DNA of 33,591 nt from Chloroflexota bacterium (GTDB lineage Bacteria; Chloroflexota; Dehalococcoidia; SM23-28-2; RBG-16-64-32): assembly GCA_005882985.1 (NCBI GenBank), contig VBEJ01000040.1:1-33591 (forward strand), written 5' to 3'. A model generated the notes under the pieces. That model worked only from the letters and a program-made list of their open reading frames with translations. It had not been told where the DNA came from and ran no database searches. How positions within the stretch are numbered: the first letter of the stretch is position 1; every line of letters begins with the position of its first letter. Of the stretch, positions 18,110-27,173 are shown one piece after another. A program made the translations under genes and the position numbers.

Positions 18110-18889
18110 CTAAAGCCGGACCGGAATGTCGCGCTCCGCGAGATATTGCTTCACGTCGCGGATTCTATGCGTCCCGAAGTGGAAGATGCTGGCCGCAAGC
18201 GCCGCATCTGCCTTGCCATTCACGAATGCTTCGTACATATGCTCAGGCTTTCCCGCGCCGCCGGACGCGATCACGGGCACTTGGACGGCCTCAGAGACGG
18301 CGCGCGTCAGCTCGAGGTCATATCCCTCTTGCGTGCCGTCTGCGTCCATGCACGTGATCAGAATTTCGCCGGCGCCCGCCTCAGCGCAGCGTCCTGCCCA
18401 CTCGACCGCGTCGATCTCGACCGGCGTGCCCCCTCCTACCCCGCCGTATGTGTGCACCTGCCAGCCGCCCGCTGCCGAACCCTTGGCATCGATGGCGACA
18501 ACGATGCATTGAGACCCGAAGCGCTCGGCCGCCTCTCGCACCAGATCAGCGTTCTCGACCGCGGCCGTGTTTATCGCCACCTTGTCCGCGCCGGACTCGA
18601 GCATCTGCCTCACGTCCTCAGGCGAACGGATGCCACCGCCGACCGTAAACGGTATGAAGACTTCATTCGCGATTCTCTGCACCATGTCGATCGCAGTGTC
18701 GCGTCGCTCAGGTGAAGCTCTTATGTCGAGAAAAACGAGCTCGTCCGCTCCCTCGTCGTTGTACGCACGCGCCAGCTCGACCGGGTCTCCCGCGTCCCGC
18801 AGGTTAAGGAATCGGATGCCTTTGACGACGCGTCCGTCGGCCACGTCGAAGCATGGAATGATGCGCTTAGTGAGCATAGCCGTCGCCAC
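18110..18889 (-). CDS. hisF: Imidazole glycerol phosphate synthase subunit HisF
   Basis: [55 protein letters not shown]. Confidence 0.97.
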   Translation of the reverse strand: MATAMLTKRIIPCFDVADGRVVKGIRFLNLRDAGDPVELARAYNDEGADELVFLDIRASPERRDTAIDMVQRIANEVFIPFTVGGGIRSPEDVRQMLESGADKVAINTAAVENADLVREAAERFGSQCIVVAIDAKGSAAGGWQVHTYGGVGGGTPVEIDAVEWAGRCAEAGAGEILITCMDADGTQEGYDLELTRAVSEAVQVPVIASGGAGKPEHMYEAFVNGKADAALAASIFHFGTHRIRDVKQYLAERDIPVRL

Positions 18890-18893
18890 CCGC

Positions 18894-20177
18894 CTAGAAG
18901 ACGGTATCGCCGCGGAGCATCTGGCGGGCGATGGTACGTCGCTGGATCTCTCCCGTCCCGTCCGGAATTCGTAGCGTGCGGGCGACGCGAAAGCCTTCGT
19001 TCAGCGGCATTTCGTTGGTGAGGCCCATTCCGCCGTGCACCTGTATCGCTCGGTCGTAGCACTCTTGCGTCTTCTCAACGGCATAGGCCTTGGCAATCGA
19101 TATTTCCTTCACTGGGAGCCGGCCCGTCTGCGGAAACGTCTCGACCAGTGCCGCCGTCTGAAGAACCATGTATTTCATGGTAAAGATATCAATCGCCATG
19201 TCCGCGAGCATGAACTGAATGGCCTGGTACTCGGATATCGGCTTGCCGAAGCTCATTCTCTGCTGGGCGTACTCCAACGAGCGGTCGAGCGCATAGCCAC
19301 ACATGCCTATGCAGTTGGCGCTGATCGATATGCGACCCTCTGAGATGCCGAGCATGGCGATCTGGAAGCCCTGGTCCTGCACTCCGATGAGGCGATCCGC
19401 CGGAACGCGCAGGTTGTCGAAGGACATCGAGCCGCAATCGCCGCCCTGGTGGCCCATCACTGGCAGCACGCCGTCGAATGTGTAGCCGTCGGCGGCGGTC
19501 TCGACAAAAAAAGCGCTGATGCCGCCCTTGCGTTCCGCCATTAGGTCATCGTTGGTGATTGCGAAGACGACGGCATAATCGGCGTACGGCGAGTTCGTGA
19601 TCCACTGCTTGCTGCCGTTGATCACCCAGTCGTCACCGTCCCGCTTTGCGCGTGTGTTGATGCCCCATACGTCCGATCCGGCATCAGCCTCGCTGAGGGC
19701 GAAACATACCATCTTCTCGCCCGCCGAAATGGCCGGAAGGTAATCTTTGCGAACGGAATCGCTGACGGACACGAGCATGTGCGACGGTCCGTCCACGAAC
19801 GAGGCAATCGTCGGCTGTGTAAGAAATCCCTTTGCCCATGTGATGAGTGGGCGTCCGGGGCCGTAGCGGCGGTAGAGCGCCTCTTCCACAAACACCATCG
19901 ATCGTACTCCCAGACCATCGCCGCCGACGCTCTCCGGCGCGAACATTGCGTAGTAGCCAGCCCTGGCGGACTTCATCCGCACCTGGCGTTTGGCGTCGAT
20001 GATCTCTTGGACAGCGCGCCCCCTCTCGTCGAAGAACTTTCGCTCGTCGACAAGCACCTGCCCCATCTGCTGCTCCATCGGTAGCACTTCTGAATCGACG
20101 AACTGGTGCATTCCGCTGACAGCGCCTTTCACGAGATCACGAATATCTTCAGGGATGCCGACATCGGCTGCAGCCAT
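18894..20177 (-). CDS. Acyl-CoA dehydrogenase family protein
   Basis: [77 protein letters not shown]. Start placed at ATG 20177 (MAAADVG…) behind a GGAGGAGGTT SD; the track ORF begins at 20249. Confidence 0.93.
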   Translation of the reverse strand: MAAADVGIPEDIRDLVKGAVSGMHQFVDSEVLPMEQQMGQVLVDERKFFDERGRAVQEIIDAKRQVRMKSARAGYYAMFAPESVGGDGLGVRSMVFVEEALYRRYGPGRPLITWAKGFLTQPTIASFVDGPSHMLVSVSDSVRKDYLPAISAGEKMVCFALSEADAGSDVWGINTRAKRDGDDWVINGSKQWITNSPYADYAVVFAITNDDLMAERKGGISAFFVETAADGYTFDGVLPVMGHQGGDCGSMSFDNLRVPADRLIGVQDQGFQIAMLGISEGRISISANCIGMCGYALDRSLEYAQQRMSFGKPISEYQAIQFMLADMAIDIFTMKYMVLQTAALVETFPQTGRLPVKEISIAKAYAVEKTQECYDRAIQVHGGMGLTNEMPLNEGFRVARTLRIPDGTGEIQRRTIARQMLRGDTVF

Positions 20178-20264
20178 TGTGAACCTCCTCCGCCCCCGGT
20201 TCGCGGCGGTCACACCGAAGTATACGGCGGGACGACACAGAGGCGCCACTTAAGTAAGCGACCG

Positions 20265-20996
20265 CTAAGACCGGACTGTCTCGATGGCATCCTCGAGACT
20301 TATGTCACCCGTATACAGCGCCTTGCCGATAATCGCGGCTTCTACTGGCCATGCAGCGAGCCGACGCAAGTCCTCGATCGAGGACAGGCCACCGGCGACG
20401 ATCAAGCGCATCGGGGAAGGCAAGCCGGATATGAATTCGACCAAGTCACGGAGGGCAGCGAGGTTGGGTCCGGTCAGAGTCGCGTCGCGCAGAATGTCGG
20501 TATAGATTATGCGGGCGACTCCCATCTCCGAGAGCTGCTTAACGAGATCGGTCGCCTCGATCATCGAGGCCTCAGTCCAGCCTTCCGTGGCCACGATTCC
20601 ATCTCGCGCGTCCACGCCGACAATCACGCGCTCACGGAAGAGCGCGATCCCGTTCACCAGCGTCGTCTGGTCTTTTACGGCCGTCGTACCGAGGACGACC
20701 CGATCAGCCCCGGCGTCCAGGTAGCTCTGAGCCGCCGCGATATCGCGAATGCCACCGCCCACTTGCACTGGCACATTGGAAGCGCCAAGAATCGCCTGCA
20801 CGGTAGCCTCGTTGCGGGGTTGGCCATCACGAGCGCCATCCAGGTCGACGACATGGAGGCGTCGAGCGCCAGCGGCCTGCCAACGTCCCGCAACTGCGAC
20901 CGGATCCTCATCGAAAACGGTCTCGCGAGCGTAGTCGCCCTGCTCGAGACGAACGCAACGCCCACCCCGGATATCGATAGCGGGGATGATCTGCAT
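20265..20996 (-). CDS. hisA: Phosphoribosylformimino-5-aminoimidazole carboxamide ribotide isomerase
   Basis: MQIIPAIDIRGGRCVRLEQGDYARETVFDEDPV; HVVDLDGARDGQPRN; VQVGGGIRD. Confidence 0.96.
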   Translation of the reverse strand: MQIIPAIDIRGGRCVRLEQGDYARETVFDEDPVAVAGRWQAAGARRLHVVDLDGARDGQPRNEATVQAILGASNVPVQVGGGIRDIAAAQSYLDAGADRVVLGTTAVKDQTTLVNGIALFRERVIVGVDARDGIVATEGWTEASMIEATDLVKQLSEMGVARIIYTDILRDATLTGPNLAALRDLVEFISGLPSPMRLIVAGGLSSIEDLRRLAAWPVEAAIIGKALYTGDISLEDAIETVRS

Positions 20997-21006
20997 ATTT
21001 GGCCGG

Positions 21007-21630
21007 CTAACTGACGCCGGCGGTCGTCGCGATCTTCAGAAAGTTGGCGTACATGCGCAGGCCCGCCTCGCCGCTCTTCTCCGGGTGAAACTGGGTGGCA
21101 ACGATGTTGTCGCGGGCGATAACCGAGGCGAAGTTCACGCCGTACTCGGTCTCGCCGATCACAATCTCGGGATCAGCGGGCCGCGGATAATACGAATGCA
21201 CGAAGTAGAAGTATGAGCCATCCCCAACGCCTTCGAATATCGGATGCTGCTTTACGATCCGCACTTGGTTCCAGCCCATGTGGGGTACCTTAAGCCCGTT
21301 GGCAAACCGGACGACGCGGCCCGGCAGAATGCCGAGGCATTCGTGCTCTCCACCCTCCTCGCTAACCTCGAATAGAGCCTGTTGGCCCATGCACACACCT
21401 AGGAACGGCCGTCCGGAAGAGATGTAGTCGTGGATCGGCTCGACGAAACCGCTCGCCCGCAGGTTCGACATCGTGTCCGCGGCCGCACCGACGCCCGGCA
21501 CGATCACCGCCTCGGCGTCGTCGAGGTAAGACGGATTGGACGTGACCAGAGGCCTCGTGCCAGCGTTTACGACCGCACGCGATACGCTGTGCAAATTGCC
21601 GGCACCGTAATCGACGACTACGACTTTCAT
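21007..21630 (-). CDS. hisH: Imidazole glycerol phosphate synthase glutaminase subunit HisH
   Basis: VVDYGAGNLHSVSRAV; GVCMGQQALFE (catalytic Cys); ATQFHPEKSGEAGLRMYANFL (His/Glu). Confidence 0.96.
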   Translation of the reverse strand: MKVVVVDYGAGNLHSVSRAVVNAGTRPLVTSNPSYLDDAEAVIVPGVGAAADTMSNLRASGFVEPIHDYISSGRPFLGVCMGQQALFEVSEEGGEHECLGILPGRVVRFANGLKVPHMGWNQVRIVKQHPIFEGVGDGSYFYFVHSYYPRPADPEIVIGETEYGVNFASVIARDNIVATQFHPEKSGEAGLRMYANFLKIATTAGVS

Positions 21631-21648
21631 AACGTCATTCTAGCAAAC

Positions 21649-21681
21649 GCGAATTGGCCAGAATGGCACCGTCGAATTCGC
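21649..21681. promoter_or_regulatory. Inverted repeat upstream of hisH
   Basis: GCGAATT (21649-55) … AATTCGC (21675-81), enclosing GCCA-GAA-TGGC (21657-67). On the minus strand it lies just upstream of a TAGAAT -10-like element and the hisH start. Confidence 0.4.
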
Positions 21682-21732
21682 AGCTCCCAGTTCCTGGTTA
21701 CTCGTCTAAGTCCCGGGGCTTGCTCCCGAGTC

Positions 21733-22230
21733 CTACTCAAGCATCCTCTGCATCCACGTAACGTCAATCCAGCGCTCGAATTTGTACCCCACCTCGCGCT
21801 CAACACCCACAATTTGGAAGCCGAAACGCTTGTGCAGCCGCAGGCTCGCCGGGTTGTCGCCCGCAATGCCGGCGATTATCGTGTGAAAGCCGTTTTCGGC
21901 GCCGACCTGCACGAGTCTCTGGGTTAGGGCGGTTCCGATTCCTTCAGCGTGACAATCCTTCTCCACGTAAACGGAATTTTCGGCGGTGTACCTGTACGCG
22001 GCCTTCGGGCGGAATGGGCGGAGACTAGCCCAGCCGACCACCTGGCCTGCTCGCTCGGCCACCAGGACTACATAGGGATAGGACGTCTCGCGGATCCACT
22101 CACGTTTCTCCTCGAGCGACTGCGGCTTGGTGTCGAAGGTGGCGGTCGTGTTGAGAATGGCGTCGTTGTAGATCTCGAGTATGCCGGGCAGGTCCGACTC
22201 AGTTGCGGGTCGAATCAGGGTTTCATCCAT
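21733..22230 (-). CDS. GNAT N-acetyltransferase (phosphinothricin/methionine sulfoximine acetyltransferase-like)
   Basis: IRPATESDLPGILEIYNDAILNTTATF; VYVEKDCHAEGIGTALTQRLV; GDNPASLRLHKRFGFQIVGVEREVGYKFERWIDVTWMQ. Confidence 0.93.
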   Translation of the reverse strand: MDETLIRPATESDLPGILEIYNDAILNTTATFDTKPQSLEEKREWIRETSYPYVVLVAERAGQVVGWASLRPFRPKAAYRYTAENSVYVEKDCHAEGIGTALTQRLVQVGAENGFHTIIAGIAGDNPASLRLHKRFGFQIVGVEREVGYKFERWIDVTWMQRMLE

Positions 22231-22289
22231 TGTGCCATTAGATTACTCTCCCACTCGTGCTGTGCAAACGTTGTGCCAATTAAGCTTTG

Positions 22290-22311
22290 ATTACGGGAGC
22301 CGCGCCGTAAT
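22290..22311. promoter_or_regulatory. Inverted repeat upstream of ligA
   Basis: ATTACGG-GAGCCGCG-CCGTAAT, perfect 7-bp arms, 15 nt before the ligA ATG. Confidence 0.35.
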
Positions 22312-22325
22312 ACGCTAACGTTGCG

Positions 22326-24362
22326 ATGACCTGCGGAATCGAGCACGTACAAGATGCCAAGGTAAAGGCGGAAGAGCTGCGCTTCGAGATTTCCCGGCAC
22401 GACTACCTCTACCACGTGAAATCGGAGCCAGAGATCAGCGACGCCGAATACGACGAGTTGATGCGGCGTCTGCGCGCGATTGAGGCGCACTATCCAGAAC
22501 TTGTGAGCCCAGATTCACCGACTCAGCGTGTGACCGAACAGCTCGTCGAAGGCTTTCCGCCGGTCGAGCACCGCCTGCCCATGCTCTCACTGGCCAATGC
22601 CTTCAACTTCGCTCAGCTACAGGCATGGCACAAACGGGCGTCCGCGCTGGCAGCGACAGATAAGTTCGAGATGGTATGCGAACCGAAAATCGACGGCCTC
22701 GCGGTGGCGCTGGTCTATGAGAGCGGCCGCCTCGCACAGGGAGCGACGCGCGGCAACGGCTTCCAGGGCGACAATATTACAGAGAACCTGAAGACGATTC
22801 GCAGCATCCCCCTTCAGCTGCAGGGGCAACGCTTCCCCGAACAGTTCGAGGTGCGCTGCGAAGTTTACATGCCGAAACCCGCTTTCGAGCGTCTCAACGA
22901 GACGCTTATCGACCGCGGCGAGCGGCCAGCCGCCAACCCGCGAAACGCTGCGGCTGGCTCCTTACGCCAGAAGAACCCGAAGATCACGGCCTCCCGTAAG
23001 CTGGATGTCTGGATCTACCAGCTTGGCTGGGCCGAAGGCGACGGAGCGGTGCCGCCGAGTCACCACGAGACCCTAGAGTGGCTCGGTGCGCTGGGCTTCC
23101 GTATCAACCCGGAGATCAAGCGTTTCAAGGACCTGCAAGCTGTGGAGGTCCATTACCGGACGTGGGAAGACCGCCGGCACGACCTCGACTACGAGATCGA
23201 CGGCATGGTGGTAAAGATCGACCAGAAGTCCCTTTGGGACGAGCTTGGATACGTCGGGCGGGAGCCGCGTTGGGCCATCGCCTACAAGTTCCCGCCTGTC
23301 CAAGCGACGACCAAGCTCCAGCGCATCGCTGTCAACGTCGGCCGGACCGGGAGTCTCAACCCGTTTGCGATCCTCGAGCCGGTGCAAGTCGGCGGCGTCA
23401 TTGTCAAGCAGGCGACGCTTCACAACGAGGACGACGTTCGGCGGAAGGACATTCGTGAGGGCGACACGGTGATCGTCCAGCGCGCGGGCGATGTTATCCC
23501 GCAGGTGGTCGGCCCAGTACTCGAGAAGCGCACGGGCAAGGAGAAGCCTTACCGCATACCGAAGAAATGCCCCGTATGCAGTAGCGAGGCGGTCCGCCCG
23601 CCGGGCGAGGCGATGAGCTACTGCTCGAACATCTCCTGCCCCGCCCAGATATTTCGCTGGATCGGTCACTTCGCCGGCGTGATGGACATCGAGGGACTGG
23701 GGGAGCGCTGGATCTCGATTCTGCTCGAGCGAGGCCTCATCAAAGACCCGGCCGATATCTATTCCCTGACCAAGGACCAACTGGTGGCCATCGAGCGGAT
23801 GGGATCGGTGCTTGCCGACAAGATCCTGAAGAACATCGAGGCCGCAAAGGGCCGCAATCTGAATCGGCTGCTCTTCGCCCTCGGCATACGGCACGTCGGA
23901 GGAGAAGTCGCCCAGGTGCTCGCCGCTCATTTCCACACATTAGACGCTCTTATGGAAGCGAGCGCCGAAGACATTCGCAACGTCGAGGGGATCGGCCCCA
24001 AGATCGCCGACAGCATCTACGCTTACTTCCGGGATCCGCAGAAACGCGCGATCATCGAAAAGCTGCGGAAAGCCGATGTCAATTTCGACTATAGGCGGCC
24101 GAAGCGTGTCGAAGGGCCGCTAGGCGGCGAATCCTTCGTCTTTACGGGGACGCTCGCCTCGATGCCTCGCGGGAAGGCGGAATCACTGGTTGCCTCGCTT
24201 GGCGGCGAAGCGGGGAACAGCGTCACGCGCAAAACCACTTACCTCGTTGCAGGGGCAGATCCCGGTTCCAAGATCCAAAAGGCCGAGAGCTACGGGATCA
24301 CCATGCTTGACGAGGACTCCTTCCTGCGTTTGCTCCGCGAGCATGGGGTGGATGCGGCGTAA
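22326..24362 (+). CDS. ligA: NAD-dependent DNA ligase
   Basis: CEPKIDGLAVAL (KxDG), CPVCSSEAVRPPGEAMSYCSNISCPAQ zinc finger, HhH region, C-terminal BRCT. Confidence 0.98.
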   Translation: MTCGIEHVQDAKVKAEELRFEISRHDYLYHVKSEPEISDAEYDELMRRLRAIEAHYPELVSPDSPTQRVTEQLVEGFPPVEHRLPMLSLANAFNFAQLQAWHKRASALAATDKFEMVCEPKIDGLAVALVYESGRLAQGATRGNGFQGDNITENLKTIRSIPLQLQGQRFPEQFEVRCEVYMPKPAFERLNETLIDRGERPAANPRNAAAGSLRQKNPKITASRKLDVWIYQLGWAEGDGAVPPSHHETLEWLGALGFRINPEIKRFKDLQAVEVHYRTWEDRRHDLDYEIDGMVVKIDQKSLWDELGYVGREPRWAIAYKFPPVQATTKLQRIAVNVGRTGSLNPFAILEPVQVGGVIVKQATLHNEDDVRRKDIREGDTVIVQRAGDVIPQVVGPVLEKRTGKEKPYRIPKKCPVCSSEAVRPPGEAMSYCSNISCPAQIFRWIGHFAGVMDIEGLGERWISILLERGLIKDPADIYSLTKDQLVAIERMGSVLADKILKNIEAAKGRNLNRLLFALGIRHVGGEVAQVLAAHFHTLDALMEASAEDIRNVEGIGPKIADSIYAYFRDPQKRAIIEKLRKADVNFDYRRPKRVEGPLGGESFVFTGTLASMPRGKAESLVASLGGEAGNSVTRKTTYLVAGADPGSKIQKAESYGITMLDEDSFLRLLREHGVDAA

Positions 24363-24981
24363 CGCATTGCGACGCGCGAGCGCTGGCTTGCTGAACGTTC
24401 ACTTGGTCCTACTTGTCGGCGTAGCTTTGCTAGCCGTCGGTTGTGCGAGTGAAGCGAATGTGACGGGCTCGAATTCTCCGGGGACCTCCACGCCATTCTC
24501 AGCGACGTTCGCGCAATCGCCGACGACGCCGACAGTGACGCCGTACGTTAAGCCCGGTCTCGTGCCCGCTAAAGTGACGCGTGTGGTGGACGGGGACACG
24601 ATCCACGTCGAGATAGAGGGCAAGGATTACCGGCTGCGCTATTTAGGCATGGATACGCCCGAGACGGTCGACCCGAGGCGCCCAGTAGGGTGCTTCGGCG
24701 AGGAGGCGCGTGACCGCAACCGGCAGTTCGTTGACGGCCGAATGGTTGGACTCGAGAGGGACGTATCGGAGACTGATTCGTTCGGACGTCTCCTGCGCTA
24801 CGTCTGGGTGGAAGACCGGATGATCAACGCGGCTCTCGTCGAAGAAGGTTACGCGCTGGCCTCCACTTATCCGCCCGACGTCCGCTATTCGGGCCTCTTT
24901 GCTTCGCTCCAAGTGCAAGCTCGCGAGGGCCAGCGTGGCCTATGGGGCCCTGCATGCGGCGGTGCCGTGTCTCCACGCTAG
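24352..24981 (+). CDS. SNase-like (thermonuclease) lipoprotein
   Basis: Signal peptide with lipobox-like LLAVGC; Thr/Pro linker; KVTRVVDGDTIHVEIEGKDYRLRYLGMDTPE…DSFGRLLRYVWV…LVEEGYA. Overlaps the 3' end of ligA; ATG at 24343 is also possible. Confidence 0.88.
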   Translation: MRRNALRRASAGLLNVHLVLLVGVALLAVGCASEANVTGSNSPGTSTPFSATFAQSPTTPTVTPYVKPGLVPAKVTRVVDGDTIHVEIEGKDYRLRYLGMDTPETVDPRRPVGCFGEEARDRNRQFVDGRMVGLERDVSETDSFGRLLRYVWVEDRMINAALVEEGYALASTYPPDVRYSGLFASLQVQAREGQRGLWGPACGGAVSPR

Positions 24982-24999
24982 CCTGCTACTTTGCAGGCT
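24980..24999 (+). terminator. Hairpin at the 3' end of the SNase lipoprotein gene
   Basis: AGCCTGC-TACTTT-GCAGGCT, 7-bp stem starting at the stop codon; only a short T-run (GTTTT) downstream. Confidence 0.35.
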
Positions 25000-25016
25000 T
25001 CCTACGCGTTTTAGGG

Positions 25017-25022
25017 TATAAT
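25017..25022 (+). promoter_or_regulatory. -10-like TATAAT upstream of mreB
   Basis: TATAAT 54 nt before the TTG start of mreB; no clear -35 at 17±1 nt. Confidence 0.4.
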
Positions 25023-25075
25023 GCGCTAGTCTATCCGCCTGCCGGACAGGTAGGTGAAGTGACCGGGAGGCGAGA

Positions 25076-26140
25076 TTGCCCCTAAATCCATTCAACGCCG
25101 TCCTCGGCATATTTTCTCACGACATAGCCATAGACCTCGGAACGGCTAACACCCTGGTCATGGTTAAGGGACGAGGCATCGTCATCGACGAGCCCTCCGT
25201 TGTCGCAATCGACCGCATAAACAAGAAGATCCTCGCCATCGGCGCCGAGGCCAAGCGTATGGTCGGGCGCACGCCAGCCGACATCGTTGCCGTACGGCCT
25301 CTTCGCGATGGGGTCATTTCCGATTTCAGTGTGACAGAGAAGATGCTTCACTACTTCATCCGCTCGGTCCACGACCACTTCGGGTTCGGCCTGCCAAGGC
25401 CCCGTGTTTCTGTCGGAATTCCGTCCGGGGTGACCGAGGTCGAGAAGAGGGCGGTACACGACGCGGCCCTCAACGCCGGGGCGCGCAACGCATATTTAGT
25501 AGAGGAGCCGATGGCGGCGGCGATAGGCGCTGGGCTTCCAGTGATGGAACCCGGCGGCTCCATGATTGTCGATATCGGCGGGGGAACTACTGAGGTGGCA
25601 GTCATTTCCATGGGCGGGATCGTGGTCGCGACCTCGATTCGCACGGCCGGCGACGAGATGGACGCCGAGATCGTGTCTTATGCACGCCAGGTGCACAACA
25701 TGCTGATCGGCGAGCGAACAGCGGAGGAGGTAAAGATCGAAGCCGGCTCGGCATACCCGCTCGAGCGTGAGATCACGATAGAGCTGAAGGGCCGGGACCT
25801 GGCCACGGGTCTCCCGAAGGCGGTCGAGGTGAGCAGTGTCGAGATTCGGGACGCGCTCTCAAGCTCAGTGAATGCCATCGTCGAATCTGTGCGGCAGACG
25901 ATCGAGATCACACCGCCTGAGCTCGTGGCCGATATCATGAGTACGGGGATAATTCTGGCCGGCGGAGGCGCCCTCTTGAGAGGGCTTGATCGCCGGCTCG
26001 CGCAGGAGACCCGCTTTCCGGTATACGTAGCGGAAGAGCCGCTGACCTGCGTGGTGCGTGGCGCGGCCGAAGTGCTGGAGGAAGCCGCAATCCTGCAAAA
26101 GCTCCAGGCTCGGCTCAACACCAGAAAGGCGCCGCGCTAG
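25076..26140 (+). CDS. mreB: Rod shape-determining protein MreB
   Basis: HDIAIDLGTANTLVMVKGRGIVIDEPSVVAI; VDIGGGTTEVAVISMGG; GIILAGGGALLRGLDRRL. TTG start. Confidence 0.97.
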   Translation: MPLNPFNAVLGIFSHDIAIDLGTANTLVMVKGRGIVIDEPSVVAIDRINKKILAIGAEAKRMVGRTPADIVAVRPLRDGVISDFSVTEKMLHYFIRSVHDHFGFGLPRPRVSVGIPSGVTEVEKRAVHDAALNAGARNAYLVEEPMAAAIGAGLPVMEPGGSMIVDIGGGTTEVAVISMGGIVVATSIRTAGDEMDAEIVSYARQVHNMLIGERTAEEVKIEAGSAYPLEREITIELKGRDLATGLPKAVEVSSVEIRDALSSSVNAIVESVRQTIEITPPELVADIMSTGIILAGGGALLRGLDRRLAQETRFPVYVAEEPLTCVVRGAAEVLEEAAILQKLQARLNTRKAPR

Positions 26141-26156
26141 GAGCAGACAAGGGATG

Positions 26157-26183
26157 CTCTCCGGTGGATGACCACCGGGAGAG
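26157..26183 (+). other. Strong hairpin between mreB and mreC
   Basis: CTCTCCGGTGG-ATGA-CCACCGG(G)AGAG: 11 bp with one bulged G, no T-tract. Confidence 0.55.
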
Positions 26184-26204
26184 AGGCAGACCGAGGAACG
26201 AACG

Positions 26205-27173
26205 ATGCGTCTAGTCTGGTGGCTCGCGGCAATTACCGTTGTTAGCCTCGCCAGCATCGTTCTTTCCGAACGACGGGCATTCGATCCGGTACAGAACCTA
26301 TCATTGACGGCTACAACGCCGCTGGCATCGCGCCTGCGCGATGCTGCCAGGCCCGTGGATGATTTCTTCAAGGGCATCACAGACAGGGGAGATATCGTCC
26401 GCGAAAACAAGGACCTGCGCGACCAGATCGAAAAGCTTGAGCACGCGGTGGCGGCCCAACAGAACGCCGAGCAGCGTGTCCGCGAGCTCGAGGATGCCTT
26501 GGGGGTCAAGCAGGCACGGCCCGAGGACCAACTCCTGGTGGCGAACGTGATGTCCGAAGATACTTCCGGGCTCAAGCGAATGATAGCGATTGATCGCGGG
26601 TCCAAGGACGGGCTTGACGAGGGCATGGTCGTGCTCTCGCGGGGCGGCAGTCTGGTCGGGACGGTTACCCGCACTTTTAGCGATTTCTCCTGGGTCCAGC
26701 TGGTTACAGACCCCGACAGCAGCGTCAATGCTCAAGTGATTCCGGGTGCCCCACAAGGACAAGCAGGCTCACCCTCGCCCACGCCCGCGGCCACGGCAGC
26801 GCCCGCCGTAACGCCAACGCCGGCGGGTCCCGCCTCGTCGCCTGCGGCCACTGGAGCACCGACGCCTCCACCTCCTTCGCCCACACCTGTACCTAGTCCC
26901 GTCCGCGGCGTCGCGGAAGGGGACCTTAAACACGAGCTGGTCCTGGACCTGTTGCCCCCGGATGCGTCTCTCACTGAGGGAAGCCTCGTTACCACTTCGG
27001 GCCTCGGCGGCAACTATCCGCGGGAGCTGCTCATTGGCAGCGTCGAGGGAGTGGAGCAGCGGCCGCAGTCGCCGTTCACAAAGGCCACGCTGAAACCCGC
27101 TGCCAACCTATATACGCTCGATACCGTGCTCGTATTGCTAAGCTTCAAACCGGCGAGACTGTCACCACAGTGA
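26205..27173 (+). CDS. mreC: Rod shape-determining protein MreC with Pro/Ala/Thr-rich insert
   Basis: N-terminal TM, coiled coil (ENKDLRDQIEKLEHAVAAQQNAEQRVRELEDALG), DRGSKDGLDEGMVV, LLPPDASLTEGSLVTTSGLGGNYPRELLIGSV. Confidence 0.93.
   Translation: MRLVWWLAAITVVSLASIVLSERRAFDPVQNLSLTATTPLASRLRDAARPVDDFFKGITDRGDIVRENKDLRDQIEKLEHAVAAQQNAEQRVRELEDALGVKQARPEDQLLVANVMSEDTSGLKRMIAIDRGSKDGLDEGMVVLSRGGSLVGTVTRTFSDFSWVQLVTDPDSSVNAQVIPGAPQGQAGSPSPTPAATAAPAVTPTPAGPASSPAATGAPTPPPPSPTPVPSPVRGVAEGDLKHELVLDLLPPDASLTEGSLVTTSGLGGNYPRELLIGSVEGVEQRPQSPFTKATLKPAANLYTLDTVLVLLSFKPARLSPQ

Noticed and set aside
20106-21014. 302 aa plus-strand ORF antisense to hisA and part of the acyl-CoA dehydrogenase
   Set aside because: hisA and the dehydrogenase are strongly supported on the minus strand.
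23073-23936. 287 aa minus-strand ORF inside ligA
   Set aside because: Antisense shadow ORF of a high-GC gene; ligA is unambiguous.
26732-27013. Gly/Val/Ala-rich minus-strand ORF opposite the MreC linker
   Set aside because: Complement of the Pro/Ala/Thr low-complexity insert; no independent support.
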